Positions 16,874 to 26,032 of a stretch of 38,159 nucleotides of DNA are shown in pieces. Source of the stretch: Verrucomicrobiota bacterium (lineage in GTDB: Bacteria > Verrucomicrobiota > Lentisphaeria > JABSQK01 > JAJFLO01); contig JAJFLQ010000096.1 in NCBI GenBank assembly GCA_021772615.1, positions 1-38,159 of the forward strand. Direction: 5' to 3'. The stretch's first letter is position 1, and each line of letters begins with the position of its first letter. The notes under the pieces are model-generated. The model made no database searches. It had not been told where the DNA came from and worked only from the letters and a program-made list of their open reading frames with translations. Position numbers and translations under genes: made by a program.

Positions 16874-19141
16874 CTACAGGTCGGAGACGGCGCCTACCAG
16901 TGCCGGTACGGAAATATTGAAATGCTCCCATGTCTCGCTGTGCCCGGCTGACGGCGCGATTCGAGGATCGCAAATTCCGATATGGCGGAGCGGTACGCCG
17001 GTACCGTACCCAGCCGATGATACGAGTCCCGCGAGTCCCCGCAATCCGCTGTCGCTGTTGCCGATAAGGCCATCTTCGATCGTGACGATTCCGGCTGGAT
17101 AACGCGCAAAAAGATTCCGGATTGCGTTCCGAGGAAGCGGTAGCCCGTTGACAATATGCACGTCGACCGGAGTGCCTTCGGCTTGCAGCGTCTGTGCCGC
17201 TTCCTCTGCCAGAAAGGCGGGTGCGCCAATGGCGATGATGGCTTTCGTCGCATTGTCGTACGTTCGGAAGGTGGTCAATGCCAGCCATTCCGCTTCGTCG
17301 TCCCATAAGGCTTCCGAAGAATCCTGTTTGGACAAAATTGGCAACACGTCCCGTGGAACGCCGATGATATGCCCTCCATAGTGCGCCGCCATGTCGGTCA
17401 CGGCCAATGCAGCGGAACGCGCGTCTGCCGGCGCGTAAAACCTGTGGAGGTACGGCAGGTACGCAATGGCAACGTTGATCCAGTCGAGACCCCACCCTGA
17501 AAAATGGTCGCGCCCAGTGCATGCGCCGACATGTGAAAGATGGAATGCAACGTTCAACCCCTCATTTGCGCCGTCCAGGTTTCGCTGGTACCGCCACATA
17601 TCGAAGCCTTCTCTGGCGATACCTTCAAAAAACGCGGCAAAGGTCGAAAACACAACAAATTGAGGGCATGAACCAGTGAGGGCGAGCCCATTCGCCATCA
17701 ATGCGGCGGCCTGTTCCTCGATACTCATTTCGAATTGATGAGAAGCATCGAGAAATGCGCGCGCCTTCGTAAGTTTCGTGGAAACGTCCAAGTCACAGCT
17801 GACGACAAACATGTGGTCCGGATGAGCACCTGCGATTGCGGCGTACGCCGCCTCCGTACCAGCCCTGGCGCTCACCATTTTACCCGGTCCGGGCAGCGAC
17901 GACAACGCAACTGTCGTGGCCGCTGTTGACAGATTCGGGCTGCCCGGTTTCGGGCGCGCAGACGTGTGTACCGTGCGCTGCGGCAGCTTGCGGAGCGCGG
18001 TTAATGCATCGGCCTCCGCAGGTGTCCGGCGTATCATCGAACTGCCGCAAACAGCATTGATGTCACGGCCCTTCATATGGCCGTCATGGTGGCCGGCGCC
18101 GCCGGCAAGGTTGTTGACGAGAAACACGCACTCCAGCATCGACTGTACATCTCTGTAGCTCATGATCGCTCCGGGAATCCATATTGGCGTGTCCATGGGT
18201 ACACCATTTTTGGCGGCGAAGTCACGCGTTTCCGCGGCGATACCGTACCTGCTTCCGAACGATGCCACGTCGACGATATCTTCGCCGTGTGTCCGGTATC
18301 CGGTCGGGTAGATCAGAGACGGCCGCCCGGATGCCGCCAGCTGCCGGGCTTCGCGATACGCTCCGTACAGCGCCCTTGCATCATGGAGGCTGTGAACGTC
18401 GATAACGATAATCCCCAGTGATTCGATGATTTTTCTTGGATCCTTGTCCATTATCGATGCCGTCGAACCCGATAACTGGATACCGTTGCGGTGCATTACG
18501 AACGTTATTGGTGCATCATGCAGATCGGCGCCATTGAACCCGTTTAGTGCCTGTCCTGATATCCATCCGGCGTCACCGCAGTGCGTTATCATCCATGCAT
18601 CGTCTCCGCCTCGCGCCCTCAATCCAGCCGCGAATCCTACAGCCGCCGGGATCATCACGCCGAGCCGCCCGCCGCAAAGCGGTGTGCCGCCGGGCACCCA
18701 TGATACATGGCCGGGAAAATCGAGGCCACGGCGGAAGCCCTCTATCACGTCTTCGGCGGGAAAGTAACCAAGTGTTGCCAGCGATGCATAATAGCCGATA
18801 CTGGTATGGGCGTGCTCTATCGTGTAGTGAATTCGATCATAATCGGTCACGGCCAGCGTGAGCATGAGCGCCGGTATCAAATCGAGCCCGCCGCCGAGGT
18901 GATCGAGCTCGTTGATCTGCGCCAGCGAGCCGAGTGCACGAACGGCTGTTTCCGCCGCCTGCTTCTCCAGCGCGGTTAAACGCTCGACCTCGGCATCGGA
19001 CAGGACCGATGACGCATTGATATCGAGCCGGACCGGCAATACCGATGACGATACGGCCAGAGCGAGATATCGGGCCTTTAGGAGTTCGGCTTTATTGTTA
19101 TTCTGCTGACCTGCGAATGTAGCGATAGTGTCAAAGCTCAT
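16874..19141 (-). CDS. Atypical transketolase-like thiamine-diphosphate enzyme
   Basis: A 755-residue protein with transketolase architecture. The N-terminal TPP domain holds EHAHTSIGYYASL and GGRLGVMIPAAVGFAAG. Its cofactor motif reads GDAG (189-192) with the partner Asn at 219, where the canonical motif is GDG followed about 28 residues later by Asn. The pyrimidine-binding domain has MSIEEQAAALMANGLALTG with the probable catalytic Glu476. A C-terminal domain of transketolase type follows. The sequence differs enough from ordinary Tkt, Dxs or E1 that the substrates are open. Such enzymes transfer two-carbon ketol units between sugar phosphates. It abuts the polyprenol-phosphate glycosyltransferase gene, hinting at a role in making an unusual sugar. 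CAGGAC lies about nine bases before the ATG. Confidence 0.75.
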   Translation of the reverse strand: MSFDTIATFAGQQNNNKAELLKARYLALAVSSSVLPVRLDINASSVLSDAEVERLTALEKQAAETAVRALGSLAQINELDHLGGGLDLIPALMLTLAVTDYDRIHYTIEHAHTSIGYYASLATLGYFPAEDVIEGFRRGLDFPGHVSWVPGGTPLCGGRLGVMIPAAVGFAAGLRARGGDDAWMITHCGDAGWISGQALNGFNGADLHDAPITFVMHRNGIQLSGSTASIMDKDPRKIIESLGIIVIDVHSLHDARALYGAYREARQLAASGRPSLIYPTGYRTHGEDIVDVASFGSRYGIAAETRDFAAKNGVPMDTPIWIPGAIMSYRDVQSMLECVFLVNNLAGGAGHHDGHMKGRDINAVCGSSMIRRTPAEADALTALRKLPQRTVHTSARPKPGSPNLSTAATTVALSSLPGPGKMVSARAGTEAAYAAIAGAHPDHMFVVSCDLDVSTKLTKARAFLDASHQFEMSIEEQAAALMANGLALTGSCPQFVVFSTFAAFFEGIAREGFDMWRYQRNLDGANEGLNVAFHLSHVGACTGRDHFSGWGLDWINVAIAYLPYLHRFYAPADARSAALAVTDMAAHYGGHIIGVPRDVLPILSKQDSSEALWDDEAEWLALTTFRTYDNATKAIIAIGAPAFLAEEAAQTLQAEGTPVDVHIVNGLPLPRNAIRNLFARYPAGIVTIEDGLIGNSDSGLRGLAGLVSSAGYGTGVPLRHIGICDPRIAPSAGHSETWEHFNISVPALVGAVSDL

Positions 19142-19500
19142 GGAATTATGTCCTGCCCGTCAGAAATGAAGGTGAATGCAAGGCTTGGCCAGGGATGAAA
19201 TTTCCCGGCTTCAAATTGGAACCAATCATAGCCGCTACTGTCTACGCATCTAGTGCAGACCCGAAACGCGGGCGCAGCGAGCGCACATCCCAGGGCTTAA
19301 TTCGAGGTGTGGTCGAATGAGTATTTTCCCCGTGATCCGATCGTTAGCCTATGCGTCGGTTTGTCAAATATCAAGGATGATTGGATAAATAAAATTTTTA
19401 ATTTTGCGATTTGACATCTCGACCGAAAACCCTACATTCAGCGTCTTCAATATTTATACAATCCCCTAAACCGAAAATTCACAAAAATGAAAGGTAAAGT
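19142..19500. other. Divergent intergenic region with promoter and GC-rich hairpins
   Basis: These 359 bases separate the transketolase-like gene (minus) and a small exported-protein gene (plus). The right end is AT-rich and contains the promoter at 19411-19438. Two adjacent short hairpins occur at 19260-19272 (CCCG/CGGG) and 19272-19284 (GCGC/GCGC). No open frame is convincing. Confidence 0.5.
19411..19438 (+). promoter_or_regulatory. Strong predicted promoter of the small exported-protein gene
   Basis: A perfect TTGACA (19411-19416) and TACATT (19433-19438) are separated by 16 bases. An A/T-rich tract at about 19381-19409 lies immediately upstream, as in UP elements. The transcript would start near 19445, about 55 bases before ATG 19501. 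Confidence 0.65.
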
Positions 19501-19923
19501 ATGAAATCCTCTATCGTAACCAAAACCCTCGTGCTGTGTTTGTTAATCGCAGCGAACAACATCAATGCTCAGAATGCATCTGCGGCCAAAGAGCAGAAAG
19601 TTGTGAAAGTCTGTACGCTGAACAGCATTCAGGCAAACCAAGAATTTCAACGTAATGTCCGGCTGATGCAGGTACAGCGCCAGAATATCGTTGACCTCAA
19701 AGGCCAGCTTGACAACGAGGTCGATGATTCGCGCGTATCGCAGATCCAGAAGGATCTGGACGCTGCGTTGGTAAAACTCAACGAGAACAATGAGGTCATG
19801 TTCAAGACGTACGGCTTCTCGCTGACGCGAAACTACCACATGTTCGTCGAAAAAGCCCATGTATATATGATCGTTTCCGACGACGAGTTCGACAAGTTTC
19901 AGGAGAATCAGGACAATCAATAA
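19501..19923 (+). CDS. Small exported coiled-coil protein of unknown function
   Basis: A 140-residue protein with a signal peptide (MKSSIVTK then LVLCLLIAANNINA) and probable cleavage near residues 23-28. Residues about 40-100 are helical and charged (NQEFQRNVRLMQVQRQN; DDSRVSQIQKDLDAAL), as in a coiled coil. The end is acidic and polar (DEFDKFQENQDNQ). There is some resemblance in layout to Skp/OmpH periplasmic chaperones, but I cannot establish homology. It stands alone between a strong promoter and a textbook terminator, so it is a monocistronic and probably well expressed gene. AAAGGTAAAGT lies just before the ATG and holds the ribosome-binding site. Confidence 0.8.
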   Translation: MKSSIVTKTLVLCLLIAANNINAQNASAAKEQKVVKVCTLNSIQANQEFQRNVRLMQVQRQNIVDLKGQLDNEVDDSRVSQIQKDLDAALVKLNENNEVMFKTYGFSLTRNYHMFVEKAHVYMIVSDDEFDKFQENQDNQ

Positions 19924-20271
19924 TGGTCCTGCTTCCGATCCTACACATTGTGCAGATCGGTCGCACCTCGCCGGCGGGTCATCCGCCGCGAAACAGGAAG
20001 GCAGGCAATCGCCTCATATTCAGGAAAATCCAGCCGAATTACGGCTGGATTTTTTTTTGTTCAAGGCACCAACAATTTGACCGGTAACCGATTGGTTTTA
20101 TCACATGATCCTGCTACTGTATCTAGCCAGATCCAATCATGTATCGCGGTGCCTGACTAACCGACATGTCCGGCAGCGGCTCTGCTCCGCGCGCGATTTC
20201 CTTGCTGAATCTGTGCGCACCGCATTCCGCAGCGGTGATGCGTGTCACCAACTTTTTGTATCGGAGTATCT
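19924..20271. other. Intergenic region between the small exported-protein gene and aceE
   Basis: Apart from the terminator at 20025-20058, no gene is recognised in these 348 bases. A poor promoter-like pair (TTGGTT near 20090, TACTGT about 17 bases on) could serve aceE but is unconvincing. GGAG stands about nine bases before the aceE ATG at 20272. Confidence 0.5.
20025..20058 (+). terminator. Rho-independent terminator
   Basis: A perfect 12-base stem (20025-20036 with 20042-20053; core ATCCAGCCG/CGGCTGGAT) closes a 5-base loop and runs into a tract of T's ending at 20058. It lies about 100 bases after the small exported-protein gene and is the clearest terminator in the window. Confidence 0.93.
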
Positions 20272-22953
20272 ATGAATTATCGTGCTACGGACGATCCGGC
20301 ACCAAGCGACGATATTGAGACTGGTGAGTGGCTGGATTCGCTTGATTGGGTGCTGGAGAACGGGGGCAAAGAACGTGTTTGCGACTTGTTGCGTCGGCTC
20401 CAGATACATGCCCAGCTCCGAGGTGTCAGCTTCCCCTTTTCTGCCAATACGCCGTATATAAATACCATTCCGGTCGCGGAGCAACCTCCGTTTCCCGGTA
20501 GCCGCGAGATCGAACGGCGGATCAAGAGTATTGTGCGATGGAATGCTATGGCCATGGTTGTTCGGGCAAATCAGCGGACGAATGTGGGGGGGCATATCTC
20601 GACCTATGCATCATCGGCCACATTGTTTGAGATCGGCTTCAATCATTTCTTCCGGTGTCGTGACGAGAGCTATGACGGTGATCTCGTGTACTTCCAGGGT
20701 CACGCCTCTCCAGGTATATATGCGCGGGCTTTTGTAGAGGGGCGTCTGTCGGTCGAAAAACTCGAAAACTTTCGCCAGGAGCTTAAGGAAGGCGGTGGAC
20801 TGTCATCCTATCCCCACCCGTGGCTGATGCCTGATTTCTGGCAGTTCCCGACCGTGTCGATGGGGTTGGGGCCTATTATGGCGATTTATCAGGCTCGGTT
20901 CATGCGTTATCTCGAAGATCGTGGACTAAAGGCCAACAGGAACGGCAAGGTTTGGGCTTTTCTGGGTGACGGCGAAACGGATGAGCCGGAGACGTTGGGC
21001 GCGATTACTCTTGCTTCAAGGGAGGAACTGGACAATCTCGTATTTGTAATAAACTGTAATTTGCAACGTCTCGATGGGCCGGTACGCGGCAACGGTAAGA
21101 TCATCCAGGAGCTTGAAGCGATTTTTCGGGGTGCCGGCTGGAACGTTATCAAGCTTATCTGGGGCGACGACTGGGATCCGCTCTTCAAGCATCCGTATGC
21201 AGACTTGCTTATCAAGCGGATGAATGAGGTGGTCGACGGACAATACCAGAAATACATTGTCGAGAGCGGCGAGTACATCCGCCGGCACTTTTTCGGGAAG
21301 TACCCGGAGTTGCTCGAACTCGTCAAACATCTTTCCGATGACGAAATTCGCCGTATGCGCCGCGGCGGTCACGATCCCGCCAAGGTTTATGCGGCTTATC
21401 GCGCTGCAGTCGAACACGAAGGCGCCCCAACCGTCATTCTTGCGAAGACCATCAAGGGCTATGGACTTGGCGAGGCTGGCGAGGGTAAGAATATCACGCA
21501 TTCGCAAAAGAAATTGAACGAAGATGAGTTGCGAAAGTTCCGCACCCGCTTCGGCATTCCAATATCGGACGAGGACGTTGCGGAAGCGCCTTTTTACAAA
21601 CCGCCTGACGATAGCCCGGAGATGATTTACTTGCATCAGCGGCGGCGTGAGCTGGGCGGATATCTACCTGAACGATCGGTGAGAACGGAACCGCTATCGG
21701 TACCCACGATTGAGCTGTTCAATGAGTTCGACAAAGGCTCCGGAAAACGCGAGATTTCGACCACATTCGCATTTGTTCGAATTCTTTCGAAGCTCCTCAA
21801 GGATAAGGAGATCGGAGATCTTATTGTTCCCATAATCCCGGATGAGGCCAGAACCTTCGGAATGGAGTCTCTTTTTCGTCAATGCGGCATCTATTCTCAT
21901 GTCGGGCAACTCTATGAGCCGGTCGATTCCGATCAACTCCTGTATTATAAGGAAGCCAAGAACGGCCAGATCTTCGAAGAAGGGATCACCGAAGCCGGCT
22001 CGATGTCGACATTCATAGCAGCCGGTACGGCGTACGCGAATCATGGCGTAAATACGATCCCGTTTTTTATCTACTACTCAATGTTCGGGTTTCAGCGCAT
22101 TGGTGATTTGATTTGGGCCGCCGCGGACAGTCGGTGCAGGGGCTTCCTTCTCGGTGGTACGGCGGGGCGAACGACATTGAACGGCGAGGGATTGCAGCAC
22201 CAGGATGGTCACAGCCACGTTCTCTCCAGCGTGGTTCCAAATCTTAAATCGTACGACCCTGCGTTTGCATTTGAGATCGGATTGATCATTCGCGACGGTA
22301 TTCGGCGTATGTATCACGAAGAAGAGTGTATTTTTTACTATATCACGGTCGAGAACGAACCCTATAAGATGCCGCCCATGCCGAAATCCAGAAAGGCACG
22401 TGAAGGCGTTCTTAAGGGCATGTACAGATTCGCCGTATCGAAGAAGCGAAAGGCGATAGCCAAGGTCCATCTGTTTGGCAGCGGTGCGATTATGAATGCG
22501 GTTCTTACTGCCCGGGCGCAACTCGAAGACCGATTTAACGTGTCCGTGGACGTCTGGAGCATAACCAGCTACACTGAGTTGCGGCGCGACGGCCTCGAGG
22601 CCGAGCGTTGGAACCGTCTGAATCCCGGTGCGGCACCGCGAGTACCATACGTGTCGCAATGCTTGAAAGATGAAGAAGGTGTGTTCGTCGCGGCCAGCGA
22701 TTACATGAAGATTGTGCCGGACGGCCTGTCCCGCTGGATTCCCGGGCCTTATTGCGTTCTCGGTACCGACGGATTCGGTCGCAGCGAGACGCGCGAGGCG
22801 TTACGGTATCATTTCGAAGTGTCATCCGATTTTATCGTGCTGGGTGCGTTGACGATGTTACGTGACGAAGACGTCATTGACAATTCGGTCATTGAAGCGC
22901 ACGTCAGGGACGCGGGAATTGATGTTGAGAAGGCCGATCCACACCATGCTTAG
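20272..22953 (+). CDS. aceE: Pyruvate dehydrogenase E1 component, homodimeric type
   Basis: An 893-residue protein of the single-chain AceE type (E. coli enzyme about 887). It decarboxylates pyruvate with thiamine diphosphate and passes the acetyl group to lipoyl-E2. Visible landmarks are YFQGHASPGIYARAF, the cofactor motif GDGETDEPE (from residue 232) with its partner Asn in VINCNLQRLDGP, and the family's conserved GRTTLNGEGLQHQDGHSH histidine loop. ATG 20272 is chosen over an in-frame GTG at 20242 because of the GGAG spaced before it and the family start. aceF follows after 141 bases, and lpd is not in the window. With lutABC further right, this gives a route from lactate to acetyl-CoA. Confidence 0.97.
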   Translation: MNYRATDDPAPSDDIETGEWLDSLDWVLENGGKERVCDLLRRLQIHAQLRGVSFPFSANTPYINTIPVAEQPPFPGSREIERRIKSIVRWNAMAMVVRANQRTNVGGHISTYASSATLFEIGFNHFFRCRDESYDGDLVYFQGHASPGIYARAFVEGRLSVEKLENFRQELKEGGGLSSYPHPWLMPDFWQFPTVSMGLGPIMAIYQARFMRYLEDRGLKANRNGKVWAFLGDGETDEPETLGAITLASREELDNLVFVINCNLQRLDGPVRGNGKIIQELEAIFRGAGWNVIKLIWGDDWDPLFKHPYADLLIKRMNEVVDGQYQKYIVESGEYIRRHFFGKYPELLELVKHLSDDEIRRMRRGGHDPAKVYAAYRAAVEHEGAPTVILAKTIKGYGLGEAGEGKNITHSQKKLNEDELRKFRTRFGIPISDEDVAEAPFYKPPDDSPEMIYLHQRRRELGGYLPERSVRTEPLSVPTIELFNEFDKGSGKREISTTFAFVRILSKLLKDKEIGDLIVPIIPDEARTFGMESLFRQCGIYSHVGQLYEPVDSDQLLYYKEAKNGQIFEEGITEAGSMSTFIAAGTAYANHGVNTIPFFIYYSMFGFQRIGDLIWAAADSRCRGFLLGGTAGRTTLNGEGLQHQDGHSHVLSSVVPNLKSYDPAFAFEIGLIIRDGIRRMYHEEECIFYYITVENEPYKMPPMPKSRKAREGVLKGMYRFAVSKKRKAIAKVHLFGSGAIMNAVLTARAQLEDRFNVSVDVWSITSYTELRRDGLEAERWNRLNPGAAPRVPYVSQCLKDEEGVFVAASDYMKIVPDGLSRWIPGPYCVLGTDGFGRSETREALRYHFEVSSDFIVLGALTMLRDEDVIDNSVIEAHVRDAGIDVEKADPHHA

Positions 22954-23004
22954 ACTGGTGTACGTTGCGATCGAATTGTTTCCAACCAGGATAATGGCAA
23001 TCCG

Positions 23005-23065
23005 GCGACATGGCCAAATGTGACGACCACGTATACTGTGATCGTATGACCGGCCACAGTGTCGC
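23005..23065 (+). promoter_or_regulatory. Long imperfect hairpin between aceE and aceF
   Basis: GCGACA (23005-23010) pairs with TGTCGC (23060-23065) and GGCC (23012-23015) with GGCC (23052-23055), separated by a bulge. Inside, ACGA-C-CAC (23023-23030) pairs with GTG-A-TCGT (23038-23045) around a 7-base loop. No T tract follows. It may tune E1:E2 expression by RNA processing, partial termination or protein binding. Confidence 0.35.
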
Positions 23066-23094
23066 GCGGAATGCGTAACGGGAGGACATAAAAC

Positions 23095-24423
23095 ATGGCG
23101 AAGGACGTCCAACTCCCTTCTTTGGGTGAGAATATAGAATCAGGGCAAGTCGTGAACGTTCTGGTAGGCGTAGGCGATCGTGTCGAGGCCAACCAGACCG
23201 TCCTGGAGATTGAGACCGACAAAGCGTCAATTGACGTCCCGGTCGGCGTGGCCGGCACAGTAGTTGAGATCCGGGCTAAGGCGGGCTCCAGTATCGCGGT
23301 AGGCGATGTGTTCATGACGATCGATCCCGGCAGCGTTGAAACGCATGCTGACGACATCGGTGGCAGTAACAGCGCCAGTAAGTCCGAGGCTGATGCCGAG
23401 CCGGAGTCACCGCCGGTATCCGCCGCGTCAAACGCCGACATTGCCGTAGCCCCAGCAGCAATGACCGAGCCGCAATCTCGTGTGGCCAACGTTCCGGTCG
23501 CCGTCCCGCAGCAACGGGTATCCACAAAGCTGGTACCGGCCGCCCCGTCAACCCGGCGGTTCGCGCGCGAAATCGGTATCGATATCACCGCTGTCACCGG
23601 TAGCGGACGTAGCGGCCGCATTTCGATTGACGACGTTAAAGCCTATGCCAAGACGGAAAATCTTGGACGCATCGGTTCGGCCATGCCCGATCGTGACCTT
23701 CCTGATTTTTCTCATTGGGGCGATATTGAGATCATGCCGATGAGCACCGTTCGCAAACGGACCGCGGCGCATGTGGCACAGACTTGGGCGACCGTGCCGC
23801 AGGTCACGCAGTTTGATGAGGCCGATATCACCGATCTCGAAACGCAGCGCAAACAGTATGGCGAAGGCGTTCGGCAGGCAGGTGGCAAGCTCACGGTAAC
23901 GGCGATATTGGTGAAAATCGTGGCTGCCGCGTTACATAAATTTCCCCACTTCAACGCCAGTGTCGATCCGGCGCGCAGCCAGATCATCCATAAACGCTAT
24001 TATCACATCGGTGTCGCAGTCGATACAGAGCACGGGCTACTGGTGCCGGTGATACGCGACGCGGACCGAAAAAACATCACGGCAATCAGTTTGGAATTGT
24101 CGACGATTGCCGCGAAGGCGAGGGACAAGAAGTTGCTGCCGGATGATATGCGAGGAGGGACTTTCACGATTTCGAATCTCGGCGGAATCGGCGGCACCGG
24201 ATTTACGCCAATCATCAATTGGCCGGAGGTCGCGATTCTTGGTGTGGCTCGCGGCGGCATGCAACCAGTATTCGACGGCACGGCAGCATTCGAGCCGCGG
24301 CTTGTATTGCCGCTGTCGTTATCGTACGATCACCGTTGCATTGACGGTGCGGACGGCGCGCGCTTTCTGCGCTGGATCGCTGCTGCACTTGAGAACCCAA
24401 TGCTGGTGTTGCTGGAAGGATAA
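23095..24423 (+). CDS. aceF: Dihydrolipoamide acetyltransferase, pyruvate dehydrogenase E2
   Basis: A 442-residue E2 with one lipoyl domain (residues 2-78, lipoylated Lys43 in ETDKASI), an Ala/Pro-rich linker, and a peripheral-subunit-binding domain (about 151-185, PSTRRFAREIGID ... GSGRSGRIS). A second linker leads to the catalytic core with DHRCIDGADG, where His413 is the catalytic base. It moves the acetyl group from lipoamide to CoA in the complex core. E. coli AceF has three lipoyl domains, so this one is short but within the bacterial range. GGGAGGA lies about ten bases before the ATG. It is downstream of aceE and converges on the tRNA gene 35 bases past its stop. Confidence 0.96.
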   Translation: MAKDVQLPSLGENIESGQVVNVLVGVGDRVEANQTVLEIETDKASIDVPVGVAGTVVEIRAKAGSSIAVGDVFMTIDPGSVETHADDIGGSNSASKSEADAEPESPPVSAASNADIAVAPAAMTEPQSRVANVPVAVPQQRVSTKLVPAAPSTRRFAREIGIDITAVTGSGRSGRISIDDVKAYAKTENLGRIGSAMPDRDLPDFSHWGDIEIMPMSTVRKRTAAHVAQTWATVPQVTQFDEADITDLETQRKQYGEGVRQAGGKLTVTAILVKIVAAALHKFPHFNASVDPARSQIIHKRYYHIGVAVDTEHGLLVPVIRDADRKNITAISLELSTIAAKARDKKLLPDDMRGGTFTISNLGGIGGTGFTPIINWPEVAILGVARGGMQPVFDGTAAFEPRLVLPLSLSYDHRCIDGADGARFLRWIAAALENPMLVLLEG

Positions 24424-24458
24424 CCGTTCGATTCTATTGTTACGGTGGGTGACGAGAA

Positions 24459-24535
24459 TGGTCGGGGCGAGAGGATTTGAACCTCCGATCTCTGCGTCCC
24501 GAACGCAGCGCTCTACCAGACTGAGCCACGCCCCG
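24459..24535 (-). tRNA. tRNA-Pro (anticodon CGG)
   Basis: The minus strand folds as a full cloverleaf: acceptor CGGGGCG/CGCCCCG, D arm GCTC...GAGC, anticodon arm CTGCG-TTCGGGA-CGCAG with anticodon CGG, and T arm GGAGG-TTCAAAT-CCTCT. The discriminator A is followed by an encoded CCA (24461-24459). It reads CCG proline codons. Confidence 0.96.
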
Positions 24536-24661
24536 TTATGGATGGGCACCGGTTGCGACTCCGAGCCGAACCCATCGACAGAGCGCATAACATAGGGCCG
24601 ATCATTCACGATGCCAAGTTATGATTTATAAGATTCACACGCGAAGATACAGGATTAACGC

Positions 24662-26032
24662 ATGAAAACCATTCTATGCATAGGCGCTGGCTACGTCGGC
24701 GGGCCGACAATGGCCGTAATTGCGAAACAATGTCCGGATTGCCGAGTAGTGGTCGTGGACATCAATGCCGAGCGGATTAGTCAATGGCAATCAGAGACAT
24801 TGCCAATTTACGAACCTGGCCTCACCGAGATCGTCCATGACGTTGTAAACAAGAACTTGTTCTTTTCCACTGAGATCGGAGAAAATATAGAGAAGGCGGA
24901 CATTATCTTCGTGAGTGTGAATACACCCACAAAGACATTTGGTGAGGGAGCCGGGCGGGCCGCCGACTTACAGTATTGGGAGAAGACGGCGCGGCAGATT
25001 CTTACGCACTCAAAGAGCGACAAGATTGTGGTCGAAAAAAGTACCCTTCCGGTGCGGACCGCCCAGGCCATGGAGCGCATTCTAAATAACGGCGGCAATG
25101 GCGTTCATTTCGAGGTATTGTCGAATCCGGAATTCCTGGCCGAAGGAACGGCAATCAGGGATCTTTTGCATCCCGATCGCATCCTCATCGGTGGCCACGA
25201 CACCGAAACCGGACGTAACGCGGTACAATCTCTGGTTGATATTTATGCGCATTGGATACCGCGTGAGCGCATTCTTACGACCAACCTCTGGTCCAGCGAA
25301 TTATCCAAGCTCGTCGCCAACGCGTTTCTGGCGCAACGGATCAGCTCTATCAACAGCGTGTCGGCGATTTGCGAGGCGACCGAAGCGGATGTAACCGAGG
25401 TCTCGGCTGCGATCGGCAGTGACAGCCGGATCGGAAACAAGTTCATTCATGCCAGTGTCGGCTTCGGCGGATCCTGTTTTCAGAAGGACATCCTTAATCT
25501 GGTGTATCTCTGTGAGCATTACGGGCTGACTGAAATTGCGGATTACTGGCACCAAGTCGTCTTGATGAATCATTATCAAAAGCGTCGGTTCGTGAATCGT
25601 ATGATCAAGACTATGTTTAATACCGTCGTGGACAAGCGGATCGCGATTTTCGGCTTTGCCTTCAAGGCAAATACCGGGGATACGCGTGAAAGTCCGGCGA
25701 TAGCAATCTGCAAACAACTGCTCGAGGAACGTGCACACCTGATTGTCAGCGATCCCAAGGCCATCGACAACGCGCGTCGCGAGCTGGGCGATGTCGCCGA
25801 TGGCACGGTCGATTACGAGGTAGACCCCTATGTTGCCGCAGCGGATGCACATGCCATTGCGATTGTTACAGAGTGGCAGCAGTACCAGTCGTTGGACTAC
25901 GAACGCATTTACAAAGCGATGGTGAAGCCGGCGTTCATATTCGACGGCCGCAATATATTGGACCACAAAGCGCTGCATGCTATCGGATTTAACGTTTATC
26001 CCCTCGGCAAACCGGAATTGGCACATCTATGA
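24662..26032 (+). CDS. ugd: UDP-glucose 6-dehydrogenase, animal/plant type
   Basis: A 456-residue enzyme that oxidises UDP-glucose twice with NAD+ to UDP-glucuronate, a precursor of acidic polysaccharides. The Rossmann motif GAGYVGGPT (8-16), [11 protein letters not shown] (155-165), and the active-site loop [20 protein letters not shown] with catalytic Cys272 are present. This loop, the following [15 protein letters not shown] segment and [14 protein letters not shown] agree with the human/plant form more closely than with typical bacterial Ugd such as E. coli (388 residues). AGGA precedes the ATG by about eight bases. Its stop overlaps the start of the next gene by four bases (ATGA), so a regulator is co-translated with it. 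Role: supply of UDP-GlcA for envelope or exopolysaccharide. Confidence 0.95.
   Translation: MKTILCIGAGYVGGPTMAVIAKQCPDCRVVVVDINAERISQWQSETLPIYEPGLTEIVHDVVNKNLFFSTEIGENIEKADIIFVSVNTPTKTFGEGAGRAADLQYWEKTARQILTHSKSDKIVVEKSTLPVRTAQAMERILNNGGNGVHFEVLSNPEFLAEGTAIRDLLHPDRILIGGHDTETGRNAVQSLVDIYAHWIPRERILTTNLWSSELSKLVANAFLAQRISSINSVSAICEATEADVTEVSAAIGSDSRIGNKFIHASVGFGGSCFQKDILNLVYLCEHYGLTEIADYWHQVVLMNHYQKRRFVNRMIKTMFNTVVDKRIAIFGFAFKANTGDTRESPAIAICKQLLEERAHLIVSDPKAIDNARRELGDVADGTVDYEVDPYVAAADAHAIAIVTEWQQYQSLDYERIYKAMVKPAFIFDGRNILDHKALHAIGFNVYPLGKPELAHL

Noticed and set aside
19260..19284. Adjacent GC-rich hairpins, possible REP-type repeat
   Set aside because: Stems are only four bases and I found no second copy in the window.
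21016..22659. Minus-strand open frames of 190-206 residues opposite aceE
   Set aside because: They are shadows of a highly conserved coding region; no motif or ribosome-binding site.
25301..26026. 241-residue minus-strand open frame opposite ugd
   Set aside because: Its composition is Arg/Cys/Val-rich without domain motifs, and it lies fully antisense to a well-conserved enzyme.
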